Positions 34,926 through 45,011 of a stretch of 64,000 bases of DNA are shown piece after piece. The notes beneath the pieces were generated by a model. The model ran no database searches. It was not told where the DNA came from and worked only from the letters and a program-made list of their open reading frames with translations. The number at the start of each line of letters is the position of its first letter. Within the stretch, counting starts at the first letter, position 1. The stretch is taken from NCBI RefSeq assembly GCF_027887165.1, contig NC_077229.1:372100343-372164342 (forward strand), read 5' to 3'. Position numbers and translations under genes: made by a program. This stretch comes from Monodelphis domestica (Eukaryota > Chordata > Mammalia > Didelphimorphia > Didelphidae).

Positions 34926-35770
34926 AGCATGGAATTAGCATCTATAGGGAAGGTAGGAGGGATTAGTTTTAGAGAATGATAATGAGTTCTCTTTTAGACA
35001 TGCTTAGCTTAACATGACTACAGGCATCCATTTTGAGATATCTGAAAGATAACAGAAGATGTAAGATGTAAGATTTGGGGTTCTCAGAGAGGTTGGGTGA
35101 AGGAAAGGTTTATTTGAGAATCCTTAGCAGAGATGATAATTAAATCTATGAGAGTTGATGAGATCATCCCATGAAACAATACAGAGGAAGAAGAGAAGAG
35201 AGCTCAGGACAGAACCCTGAGGAATATCTACAGTTATAAGGCATGATCTGGATAAGAACTGAGAAAAGAAAACTAAAAGGAGAGGTCAGGAAAATGGGAG
35301 AACTAGGAGACAGCAGTCAAAATGATCAACCATGTCAAAGTGTGAAGAAAGATCAAGGAGAATGAAGATTCAGAAAAAGCCATTGGATCTGGTAAGTAAT
35401 AGATCATTGGTCACTTTGAATAAAGAAGTTTCAGTAAAATGGCAAAATCAGAAGTCAAATTGTAAGTTAAGAAGAGAGTGGGAAGAAAGAAAGTGGAAGC
35501 ACTCATTGTAGGTAGCCTTTTCAAAGAGTTTAGCTACAAAGGGAAGGAGAGAATAATATAGCATGATAGTTAAGGAAGATGGAAGGATCCAATAAGGTAT
35601 TTTTTCAGGATGGGAGAGACATGAGAATGTTTGTAAGTAGTATGGAATAAGCCAGTGGAAAAAAAGAGATTAAAACTAAGTGAAAGAGTCAGGATAACAG
35701 AGCTTGGAAGAGATGGGATAGAATGGGGTTATATGAATAGATAAAGGACTTGGTAAAGAGTAAGGCCACT

Positions 35771-36830
35771 GGGGGAAGTTGGGTAGCTCAGAGGATTGAG
35801 AACCAGGCCCAGAGATGGAAGGTTCTGGATTCAAGTGTGGCCTCAGACACTTCCCAACTATGTGATCCTGGGCAAGTCAATTGACCCCCCCCCATTGCCT
35901 AGTGTGGCATTTAAAAGAGTGTTTGGCATAAACTGTTACAGATAAAAGAGTGGTTGCCTTAAATTGTGACCATGGAAATATGGTTTCAAGACAGTGTCTT
36001 GAGTTAAATCAAAAATAAAGTGGTCACCAGGGAAAAATTCCCAAATATGAAATATACCCAAGTCAGCTGGGTTTTTATGGAGATTTTAATTAATACAAAT
36101 AAGGAATTAATAAAAGGGAGAGAGTAAGAGGAAACAATGAGAAAAGGCCTAGGCCAGCCTAGGCCCAAGCCCTAAGAGAGAGATCAGTCAGTCTTTAATC
36201 ACTTACCACACGATTTGTCCCAAGCAAGATTCTAGTGTTCAGAGAGACCCACCAGTTCAGCTCCTGAGCTCCACTTCAGCTTCCAAGGCTGAATTCTTCC
36301 TGAACTCTCCTGAACTGGTTAAGACAGCTCCTTTTAAAGAGAATTTTCTCCTATGTCACCTCCCCTAAGTTCTCACATCTACCAATCACAGTAGATGTTT
36401 TCCAAAGGACAGACCATTCTTAATTCACACCTGAGTAGACTAAACTTTTGAGTAAGTTCACACCTCTTTGGCCCTTACAAGTTTGCAAGTTGCCTGACCT
36501 TCATAAGTACTTAGCACCTTCCTAAAATTAGACTTAGCTTAAGGCTTTTACTTCACTATAAGTATGGGTTAAGTACTTTTTCATTGTTCAGTAAAGAGTT
36601 TACAACTTTATCTTCCCCTAAAATATGCTTAAGTATGGGTGGAATAGAGTTCTCACATTCCTGACTAAATCCCTTCATTGTTTAAAATGGGGAATGGTCT
36701 TAACCAAGTGTTCTGAAGTAGAGTCTGAGAATTTTTAAGATTCACACTAGCCCTTATAGCTCTTCTGTCTTAGAACCAATACACAGTATTGATTCTAAGA
36801 TGGAAGGTAAGGGTTTTAAAATTTTTTAAA
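35771..36830 (+). mobile_element. SINE1-like SINE split by a solo LTR
   Basis: The left half (35,771-35,902) carries the head GGGGGAAGTTGGGTAGCTCAG through to 'CCCATTGCCTAG'. The right half (36,747-36,830) resumes with 'CTAGCCCTTATAGCTCTTC' and runs to the tail 'AGTATTGATTCTAAGATGG...AAGGTAAGGG'. The SINE is flanked by AAAGAGTAAGG (35,755-35,765 and 36,831-36,841), an 11-bp target duplication taken from the L2 around it, with five extra bases between the left copy and the SINE head. Confidence 0.9.
35903..36746 (-). mobile_element. Solo LTR (LTR-A family), minus strand, inserted in a SINE1
   Basis: 844 bp with TG...CA ends (TGTGGCATTT... ...GATTCACA on the plus strand), flanked by CTAG on both sides (35,899-35,902 and 36,747-36,750). 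The SINE sequence resumes exactly after it, so the 4-bp duplication is secure. Similar along its length to 37,613-38,517. On the minus strand it has a pyrimidine-rich block, then 'AATTAAAATC' and the conserved 'TTCCCTGGTGACCACTTTATTTTTG' near its 3' end. No retroviral interior remains. A 4-bp duplication is typical of class I (gammaretrovirus-like) elements. Confidence 0.9.
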
Positions 36831-37612
36831 AAAGAGTAAGGTTATTGCATTATGTGAGAAATATATGAAGGAAGAGATGGTGATAGAAGGCATCTGAGTG
36901 ATGATGAGGAAGAGGTTAAAAGAGGGAGCTCAAAACAAACAGCCTTAATTTTTTTTCTATTAATTTTGAGGTGAAGGTCTCAAGTGACAGACTGGGGAAA
37001 GGTAGAGCCATGGAAGATTTGAGAAAGGATAAAAAAAGGTTTGGAAGTGCTAATATAGAAAGTGGGATAGTGAGTTGATTAGAAAGGTATAGTAGTATTA
37101 CCTAGCAACAAAGAGATTTGTAGTGGATGCAATCAAAACAGTTATGTGATTATCAATTACTTCATTCAGTAGCATGTGTAGGAGTGAAGGTGGAAAATGG
37201 TAGGAGTGATCTAAGTCTGCAGTTTAGTAACTCATAATTAGTAAGATGATAAGGAGGTGTAAGAGGGAAAATAATAAGACTGACTATAAATTAATAATTG
37301 TATTAAATCAAAAATAGATGGGGAGGGGGGGGAGATGGAAAAAGGGAGAGAGATAGGCTACTTTCCTTGCTGCTCCATTTCATTTGCTATTCTGTGGCTC
37401 CCATTAGGATCCCCTAGCCATGCTCACAGGGAAGTCCAGTCAGCAACAAATATGGAAGAGAAGAGGACAAAATTTGTTCTCACCTCAGTTTGTCAAACTT
37501 TTTCTCTGCCCACTAATTTACACATCCTGTCTCAGTAGCCAACTGGCTTTTTCTTTTGTCTGGGCCTCCCATGGGGGCAGTGCAGGAGGCAGTGCAGGGG
37601 AAATCTGCCCTG

Positions 37613-38517
37613 TGTTACAGACAAAAGAGTGGTTGCCATAAACTGTGACTGTGAAAATATGGGTTCAAGACTTTGAATTATCAGAAGCATAATGATAGTT
37701 TTTAGTGTCTTGATTTAAATAAAAAATAAGTGGTCGCCATGGGGAAAATTCCCAAATATGAAATTCCCCAGTCAGCTGGGTTTTATGGTGATTTTAATTA
37801 CTATAAATGAAGGAATTAAGGAAAGGGAGAGAGACAGAGTAAGAGGAAATAATAGGAAAAGACTAGGACCTAGGCCTTTCTTTTAAGAGAGAAAATTAAG
37901 TCAGTCTTTAATCACTCACCACAAGATCTTTCCAAGCAAAAGTCTAGTATTCAGAGAGACCCTCCAGTTCAGCTCCTGAGCTCAACTAAGTTCAGCTACT
38001 GAGAGACACTGAGAGAACCCCGAGAGACCCAGAGAGCTCGAGAGAGACCCCAGCTCTCAGCTCCTGACCTCCTTTTTAAGAGAATTTTCTCCTATGTCAC
38101 CTCCCCTACATTTTCACATCTAACAATCACAGTAGACGCTTTCCACAGGACTGACCATTATTAATTCACACCTGAGTAGACTAAAACTTCACAACTCTTT
38201 GGTAAGCTTGCCCCTTACAAGTTGCCTGACCTTTTAGTGATTAATTTGACCTTCATAGGTACTTAGCACCCTTTTGTATTAGATCTAAAAATAGACCTAA
38301 CTTAAGGCTTTGGCCTCACTATAAGTATGAGTTAAGTACTTTTTCATTGTTCAGTAAGGAGTTTTACAACTTTATCTTCCCCTAAAGTATGCCTAAGTAT
38401 GGGTGGAGTAATATTAGAAGTCCCCACATTCCTGATCAAGTACCTTCATTGTTTAAAATGGGGAATAGCCCTAACTAAATGTTTTAAGGTAGAGTTTGAG
38501 CAGTTTTAAGATTCACA
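37613..38517 (-). mobile_element. Solo LTR (LTR-A family), minus strand, inserted in L2
   Basis: 905 bp with TGTTACAG...GATTCACA ends, flanked by CCTG (37,609-37,612 and 38,518-38,521). Close relative of 35,903-36,746; both share long blocks such as 'CACCTGAGTAGACTAAA' and 'TTTACAACTTTATCTTCCCCTAAA'-type sequence. An AG/CTC-rich stretch at about 37,995-38,060 is locally expanded. Solo LTR; no interior. Confidence 0.9.
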
Positions 38518-39034
38518 CCTGTCCCCTGATTTGTAATCTCTTCACTCTATTGCTCCCTTTTTCTGATTGCCATTCTTTCTTCCTGACCCAATACACTCAA
38601 TGATTTCCTTCACACAATCTGGGGATTCAAAAGAGAGAACAACTTAGAGTTAAATGGTTCACAAAAAGATCAAGATGGGGAAAAGGAGGCAGCTGTGCAA
38701 GGGAAATAATCTGGGAGAAAATTTGAGGGGTAAAAGGATCAGGAGGTCAGGATGAACATAAAGAATAGACTTTTATAAGGGAAGGCAGAGAAAGAGGGGA
38801 AAAGCCAATATGTTAGGGTTAGATAAGGGAATTTCAGAATTCTTGAATGTGGAAGTGGAATAATTGTGGGTGATGGAATGTTAAGAATATGATCATCTTT
38901 GTGTGCTGTCTCCTCCCCTCACAGGAAGCTCATATCCTGTGAGGATTTGAGTGGCTAGGGATTTTGAGGGAGAGTCCACATATATGTTAAAGTCTTCTAG
39001 TATGAAGGCAGAAGTTGGAGAGGAAAGAAAAATT

Positions 39035-39180
39035 GTGAGCCATGTGTATTTGTGTACATAAAGATATAAACATACATATACATCTCTACATATACAAATA
39101 TGTATACGTTTACATATATTCATCTGTATACATGTGTATACATGCATTCACATATGCTCTCTATATAACATTTACATGGA
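39035..39180. repeat. TATACA/CATATG microsatellite
   Basis: Degenerate (ACATATA)n / (CATGTATA)n. It produces spurious open stretches on both strands (for example 39,042-39,233) full of I/Y/V/C repeats. Confidence 0.75.
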
Positions 39181-39224
39181 AACATATTCTGTATTTTCAT
39201 ATTCATCTTTATTTTTATTGTTTT

Positions 39225-39600
39225 GTTTTTTAAAAACTTTTATTGATACCCTTCAAAACAAAAGTCACTTTGCATGGATCTTCCACAATAAGACCCAGCT
39301 CTGTAACAAAATATTAGTTAAGCTATATATGACTATATGCACCTCTTTCTGCACCTATAGACCACCAGCTCTGATGAACCTGTAACCCTTTTTTACATGG
39401 TTCCAACTGATCTATAGCACTTTTGTCTAAAGTCCTTATTCACCTCTCCAAATCCTATACCCATTTGTGCCAGTTATTTTCATTGAAATAACCTTGAATT
39501 GGTTGATCAAACCCACTAGAGGTTCAAATTAATTCCTAACTACTTCAGGTCTCCTTTATTTCTCTTTCTCCTGTGAATTTCTAGAGTTCTTAGTCCTTAC
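39225..39600 (-). mobile_element. Possible LINE 3' end, minus strand
   Basis: 'AAACTTTTATTGATACCCTTCAAAAC' followed by pyrimidine-rich words has the look of a reversed marsupial LINE tail ('TTTTATTGATATCTTTTGTTTT' type). Weak. Confidence 0.35.
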
Positions 39601-39654
39601 CACGTGGCTTAGCATTTAATAGTAGAATCTTACATGTTTGCTATTACTTTTGTG

Positions 39655-40490
39655 TGTAAATCTTAAAAAAAAAAAGTATTTCCTGAGAATTTCAGCCCAT
39701 ACGGAGGAAAGAGCAGAAGGAAAAAACTCAAGATTCCAGTGAGAGAACAGGAGGTAAGAGAACTAAGAAACTGCCAGATCACCTCACTCCTCCAGCTAAG
39801 AGCCTGAAAAGAAGTTTGGGGGGTTTCCTCTGGGCATCAACTGCTTCTCAGTGAACCCGGAAATCTCTCACTCAGCATAAATATTGTAGATTGGGTCTTT
39901 GTAGGAAGCCATCTATATAGAAAATTCCTCTCCAAAGATCATTCTCCATCTCTCCATCTCTTTCCCCAACTTGTCCTGAATTCCATTACCCTAACTAGAT
40001 TAGACCAGAAGTAGGGACCAAACAAGCAGTTGACCAGAAGAGGTTCAAGGTCAAAAGCCTAGACTCCCAAGATTTGGGGAGGGAGGTCCGTCTGTATTAG
40101 GGGCAAAATTTAGGGGTTGAGACTGAATATATTATATTAGTGGTCTGCTCAGGCCCAGCCTAAGCCAGGGGCCTTCTCAGAAGATTAAATCTAGCTCAGC
40201 TTCCAGCCATGAGGCCTCTTCCAAGATGAGGGCCTCCTCAGGGGATAGTGCCTTCAGAAGGTCAAGGAAAAAGGGAGTCAGCTTTATCACTCACCAAGGT
40301 CACTTAGGGAAACTGCCCCACTTAAACTTACTGGGTCCCTTAAGGAGGCAAAGCCAGGTTACATTCCTCAAGAGTAAGAGACGGGGAGGTCAACATCTTC
40401 TCCCCCCTCATTCCTTCAACCCTTTCTCTCCCTCTCTCCAGTTTCCCAATGTATGTATGAGTGACCTTCTTACTAGCCATTTGTTATAAC
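39655..40490 (+). mobile_element. LTR of the LTR-B family, plus strand (solo, diverged)
   Basis: Aligns by eye with the reverse complement of 11,333-12,281 over most of its length: 'GAATTTCAGCCCAT', 'AGATTCCAGTGAGAGAACAG', 'CACTCCTCCAGCTAAGAGCC', 'CATCAACTGCTTCTCAGTGA', 'CCCCAACTTGTCCTGAATTC', 'GATTAGACCAGAAGTAGGGAC'. It ends in a C/T-rich block before about 40,490. The ends and target duplication are not clear. No interior on either side, so a solo LTR. Fossil. Confidence 0.65.
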
Positions 40491-40499
40491 TTCCTCACT

Positions 40500-40845
40500 C
40501 AAAATAATAGTAATTAAAAAATTAAAGAAATATCAGAAATAACAAGCATGTTATATTATTTGGAAAAAATAAGGCAATCAGTAATGAACAGTAAAATAGA
40601 CTGTAAAGGGAACATTTGACTGAATGTCACCAAACCTTCCTCAAAAGTAAACTCAATCCTAATCTTCTCCCATCCCTATCTTGTTCTGCCCTTTCTTTCC
40701 ACATTACCCTCTGGATCCTTCCTATAGTCTTAAGAAAAAGAAAAATGTCTTTCATCTTAGAAGTCTATAAGATACTTTTCACATCCTTTCTATTTTCTAG
40801 TATTCATTAAGCTTAGATTTCTCCCATAAACATGAACATCTTTTG
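40500..40845. other. Unassigned non-coding DNA
   Basis: AT-rich, no gene or nameable repeat. Confidence 0.4.
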
Positions 40846-40849
40846 TGAC

Positions 40850-41530
40850 TCTCTGTGATGCTGATTGCTTGAACCTCCATCTCCCTGACACACAGAGTTC
40901 TTGGCTGCTTTTGTTGAGCCGTGTCTAGTTCTTTATAGTAATAGTCTTTTGGTAACCAAGGATGATGCTTGTCTTTGTGCGTTTTCATCTGTGGTGTATA
41001 GATGAGTGTGCACAAAGACATTTGTGCGTGAAGGAGATTTAAGTGGAAAAGTCAATGCACAGAGACAGTCCCACTCTCTCAGCGTTGGAAGCCTGGGTCC
41101 AATGGCACGAAAAGTCGTTATACCTGGAGACTTCCTCAGCTACATTGGATGGCCGTGTTGTCCTTTGTGCTCCATCACGCCCTAAGCACTCCACAGTGCT
41201 TTGCTGCGTCGCCATCTCAGCCGTTGAACCTTCTTGTTGGTTTCTTCCGCCTGTTCCGCTGAAACAATCTTCACATGCTGGGTGAGCAAAGCCCTGGTTC
41301 ACCAGGGGTCGATGACCCGATGGCTACCTTCACAAGGTTTAGCCGGCCTGTCGAAGCCATTGCCCGGGGTGTGGCCGCTCCCGCATGCTAGCAGCTACTG
41401 GGAGCCACAAGTGAGAGCTGGGTGTCAGGTGGGGGTTAGAGGCTGGAGAGCTGCCCTAGGAGGGTACGACAAGCCCTCTATACCAAAGATACTACCCCTC
41501 CCTGAGCACCCCATACACCCCTTAGTTCTT
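40850..41530. mobile_element. RTE-like (unclassified) interspersed repeat, CpG-richer copy
   Basis: Homologous by ordered shared words to 30,185-30,715. This copy keeps many more CpG dinucleotides (for example AAGTCGTT, GCTGCGTCGCC, GGTCGATGACCCGATGG, CCGGCCTGTCGAAGCC), giving a GC-rich island within AT-rich DNA. Overlapping open stretches on both strands (41,039-41,302 minus; 41,043-41,285 and 41,234-41,563 plus) arise from this composition and carry no recognised domain. Not a host CpG-island promoter as far as I can tell. Confidence 0.5.
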
Positions 41531-41624
41531 TATAGATCACACTCATCCATGGGATTTTTTTGACTAACATGGGATTTTTTTTTTTTACAAAGGTACATGT
41601 GTGGTTTCCTTCTCCTTTTCCAGT

Positions 41625-41757
41625 GGGTTAAGCCTAACAGAATCTAAGTGATTTTCTCAGTCACAGAACTAATAAGTATTTGAAGCTGGATTTTAAGTTA
41701 GATCTTCCTAACTCCAGGTGAAATGCTCCATCCACTAAATTACCCAGCTGCCTCCTG
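41625..41757 (-). mobile_element. tRNA-derived SINE fragment, minus strand
   Basis: The reverse complement begins GGAGGCAGCTGGGTAATTTAG, runs through 'CACCTGGAGTTAGGAAGATC', 'AAATCCAGCTTCAAATACTT' and 'AGTTCTGTGACTGAGAAAATC', the order of a marsupial tRNA-derived SINE head. Its 3' part is missing. Confidence 0.6.
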
Positions 41758-42084
41758 TCACACAGGGCCTGGAAGACTAAGGAATCGACATAATCCTTGT
41801 TTCCTCTTCCCACTTTCAGACCTTTACTCTGATACCTTCCCTCAGAAACCACCTCCTTTACCTCATTTGAGTGATCTTTCCTCTGTGCTTTCCATTTCCT
41901 TTTATACAAATCCCCAAGCATCTTCTCTCCAATAATTTTAGTTTCTACACAGACTTCTCTAACCCAACTCCTATTGTCTTTTTGTACTATGCCCTTGAGG
42001 TTTCTTAATCTCTTACATCTCTGTCTCTAGTCCACAGGTCTGATCATGTTAGATATATCACCTCCCAATCCAGAAGACTAGAGG

Positions 42085-42332
42085 AATTTTCCCCAGTTAC
42101 CAGAACACCAGAATTCAAATCCAGCCTCAGAAAATTCCTAGCTATGTGATCCTGAGCAAGTCACTTAACCTCTGATTGCCTGACAAAAGGATGCACAGGA
42201 TCCACTAGAGAAGGAAATAGCAAATCACTCTAGTATCCCTTTGCCAAGAAAGCCCCATGGGTAGCTATAGCACATGAGATCATGAAGAGATAGGCACTAC
42301 TGAGCAACTGAACAACAATACCAGAATGCCTC
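42085..42332 (+). mobile_element. MAR1-like marsupial SINE, plus strand
   Basis: 'CAGAATTCAAATCCAGCCTCAG' (B-box region), 'AGCTATGTGATCCTGAGCAAGTCACTTAACC', 'TTGCCAAGAAAGCCCCATGG' and tail 'CTACTGAGCAACTGAACAACAA'. Near full length, moderately diverged. Confidence 0.75.
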
Positions 42333-43227
42333 TAGCTATATCTCTTTTACCACAGCACCTGTTTATAAATTGCTCAATAAATTTAAAAAAAAATTAATTT
42401 GGGAAAGTATGTCCCATTTAGGGAAAGAAGTTTTGAAGTCAAACGTTTTCAAGACTAGAAAAACTGGATAGAATTCATCTATTTTTTTTAGAATGCTGGT
42501 TTTTTACATCTACTTTTATTTTTAATCATTCAGAAGTATTGGAGGCCCAGGAGGAGTCAGAGTCAAGATGGCAGCATAGAAGCAGTAAAAGTTCAGGCCT
42601 ATGAAAACCCTTCCTTACCAATTACAAACTAAATGTTTCTAGGGGACTGAAAATCAAACCTAACAACAAGACAGAGCAAAGGAACCCTCCTGCTGGACTC
42701 AACTTAAAAGTTATGCCCCCAAAAGCCAGAATTCGAGAACACTTGAAAATACTTTAAGGGGAAGGAAGAAGGAAGGTCCTGGGACCCTGCCCCCACCTAC
42801 AGCACTAAGCCTCCAGTGGTAGCTGGAAACTCTGGGCTGGCAAAGGTGTTGGTCTAGAGGGAGTACCTTGTGAGCAAAGCTGTGACAGGCTCAGAGCATA
42901 GAACACAGGCAGGGGGAAGCAGTTAGAGAAGAAAAGCAGAGCATAGAGTGGGAGGCATAGTTGCAGCAGCAGAGACAATCTATATTTCACCCCCCTTCCC
43001 AAGGTTTTGGTCTAAGGGCATATTCATCAACCCAGCTGGACTTAATCTGATCAAAGCTTTCAGAGGGCAGGGAAGCTCAAGCTCCAAAACTCCTCCCCCA
43101 CAGACTGCACTAAGATATTTACTGACAAAACTCGAAGGGTGAAGGCAGAAAAAAAAGCCCAAAACCACAAAAAAAAATGAGAGGAGCAAGAGTTCAGGCA
43201 ATGCCATGGAGTAAAGAAGGGGTAAAT

Positions 43228-44294
43228 ATGAGCAAACAACAAAAAAGAAAAGAAAAAAAGAAATTACAATTGACAGCTTCTATACAGGCCCAGGGAACTG
43301 GATACAGGCTCTAAAAGAACTCAAAATATGATTCAAAACACAATTAAGAGAGGCTGAAGACAACTGGGAAAAGAACTTAGAAACTAATATAAGTCATCTA
43401 GAAATAGAGGAACTTGAACTAAAACAAGAAAATAGTGTCTTGAAAGCCAAAATCAACCAGCTTGAAAATGAGGCAAAGGAGATGAAATATGAGGCAAAGA
43501 AGATGAAAGATGAGGCAAAGGAGATGAAAGGTGAGGCAAAGAAGATGAAAGATGACCTCCAAAGAAAATAAAACCAGAAGGAGAAGGATGACCAAAAAGC
43601 CAGGGATGAAATCCAGTCTTTAAGAACCAGAACACAACAAATAAAAACAAGAGACTTCACAAGGAAGCAGGACACCATAGAAAAAAATCAAAAGAATGAA
43701 AAAATTGAGGAATATATGAAGCACCTCATTCACAAAATAGAAGATTTAGAAAATTGTTCCAGGAGAGACAACTTAAGAATCATTGATCTACCAGAAGACC
43801 AAGACAAAATAAAACTCCTGGACATCATATTACAGGAAATTATCCAAGAAAACTACCCCAACATTCTAGAACAAGAGGGAAAAGTGAAGATTGAAAGAAT
43901 CCACAGTTCACCTCCTGTACTTAATCCCCAACTGACAACACCTAGGAATGTTATAGCCAAATTTAAGAACTACCAGACCAAGTTAAAAATATTACAAGCT
44001 GCCAAGAAGACATCATTCAGATACCATAGAACCACAGTGAGGACAACACAGGATCTGACTGAATGTATACTGAAGGACCAAAAGATATGAAATATGACAT
44101 TCTGGAAAGCAAGAGAACTAGGTCTACAACAAAGAATCAATTACCCAGCAAAACTGACTATATTCTCACAGAAGAAAGTATGGTTATTTAACAAAATAGA
44201 AGAATTCCAAACATTTGTAAAGAAAAGACCAGACCTGAACAGAAAATTTGATGCCCAAGCACAGAACTCAGGAGGATCATCAAAAGGTAAGTAA
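43228..44294 (+). pseudogene. L1 ORF1 (RNA-binding chaperone), broken
   Basis: ORF1p of L1 is a trimeric nucleic-acid chaperone that coats L1 RNA. The start codon at 43,228 opens MSKQQKRKEK; a frame change follows within about 40 bases. A coiled coil (about 43,390-43,700) holds four heptad repeats (see separate entry). The RNA-recognition part is open at 43,716-44,087 and includes EDLENCSRRDNLRIIDLPED, matching the conserved 'DLENRSRRxNIRIxGLPE' of mammalian ORF1p. The C-terminal domain continues at 44,094-44,294 (RELGLQQRINYPAKLTIFSQ). Stops lie at about 43,329 (TGA), 43,569 (TAA) and 44,088 (TGA). Length after repair would be the usual 330-360 residues; as it stands no ORF1p can be made. 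Confidence 0.9.
43470..43553 (+). repeat. Four-unit 21-bp tandem repeat in the L1 ORF1 coiled coil
   Basis: Four 21-bp units, each a perfect heptad: EAKEMKY, EAKKMKD, EAKEMKG, EAKKMKD. Units 1 and 3 share AAGGAG and units 2 and 4 share AAGAAG, so the array looks like a duplicated 42-bp pair. It keeps the a/d heptad spacing, hence a length change without breaking the coiled coil. Confidence 0.95.
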
Positions 44295-45011
44295 GAAAGA
44301 GGGAAAAAAGAAAAACAAACAAACATTTTTTAAATGACTCAATAAGATGAAATGATATGTATCCCTATAAGAAAAGAGATCATTGGTAACTCTTAAAAAT
44401 TGTATTATCACCTGGGCAGCTAGAAGAATTAAACTTCGAGGGAACAATGACAAACTGTTTAGGATGAAATGCCAAGACATAAATATGTATACAGATATAT
44501 GTATCCATAAATACAAATATGTGTATTTATGTATGTATGTATATATACCACTAGAGCTACAAAAGAGGTTAATAGTAAAAGAAATGGGAAAAGAAACAAA
44601 AGGGGATAAATTTATATGTCACAAAGAAGCTCATGGGGGGGGGGGGGAGAACATCAATATACTGGAAGGGTAAAGAGGTTGGAGGGATAGGAAATACTCA
44701 ACTCTTACATGCATTGAAATTGCCTCAAAGAGAGAAGAACAATCAAATGCATTGGGGCAGAGAATTGATTGGCGCCCTAAAGGGAAGTAGAAGGCTAACA
44801 AAGGGACGGGTGGAGAGAGAAGTACAAGGGAGGGAGACGGTGGGGCATAGATTAAAAAGACTGTAAATAAAATAAGGGGGGAATAAGAAGGGAGGGGGTA
44901 GAAAGGGAAGTAAAATAAGCATGGCAATTAAGGGGACTGATTAAAAACAAAACATTGGTGTAGAAGGAAATAATAAAAGAAGAAAAGGCAGGGCTAAGAG
45001 TAGAAATCAAA

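Larger units (their letters stand above)
34930..39020 (-). mobile_element. Long LINE L2, minus strand, interrupted by a SINE1 and two LTRs
   Basis: Running right to left, minus-strand reading gives an endonuclease scrap (AFILEDFNIYVDSPSKSL, about 38,925-39,000, where L2 has LGDFNIHVDSPSNSL). It then gives linker sequence and a reverse-transcriptase region at about 35,600-34,950 with recognisable scraps such as AKLFEKATYNECFHFLSSHS, KVTNDLL, FDMVDH, IPQGSVLSSLLFF and SDISKWM. These follow the order of the L2 (CR1-group) reverse transcriptase. Host-like continuity across the inserted SINE1 (35,771-36,830) and LTR (37,613-38,517) shows that one L2 was hit twice. Many stops and frameshifts; inactive and ancient, yet unusually long for L2. 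Confidence 0.75.

Noticed and set aside
39042-39385. Open frames rich in I, Y, V and C
   Set aside because: Translation of an AT-rich microsatellite.
41039-41563. Overlapping open frames on both strands in a CpG-richer block, as a gene with a CpG-island promoter
   Set aside because: The block is a repeat with a diverged sister at 30.2-30.7 kb; overlapping frames on both strands reflect composition.
43470-43553. CRISPR-like or satellite array
   Set aside because: Direct 21-bp tandem units without spacers, in frame with the L1 coiled coil.
43394-43678. Minus-strand open frames rich in F and S
   Set aside because: Antisense of the L1 ORF1 coiled-coil repeat.
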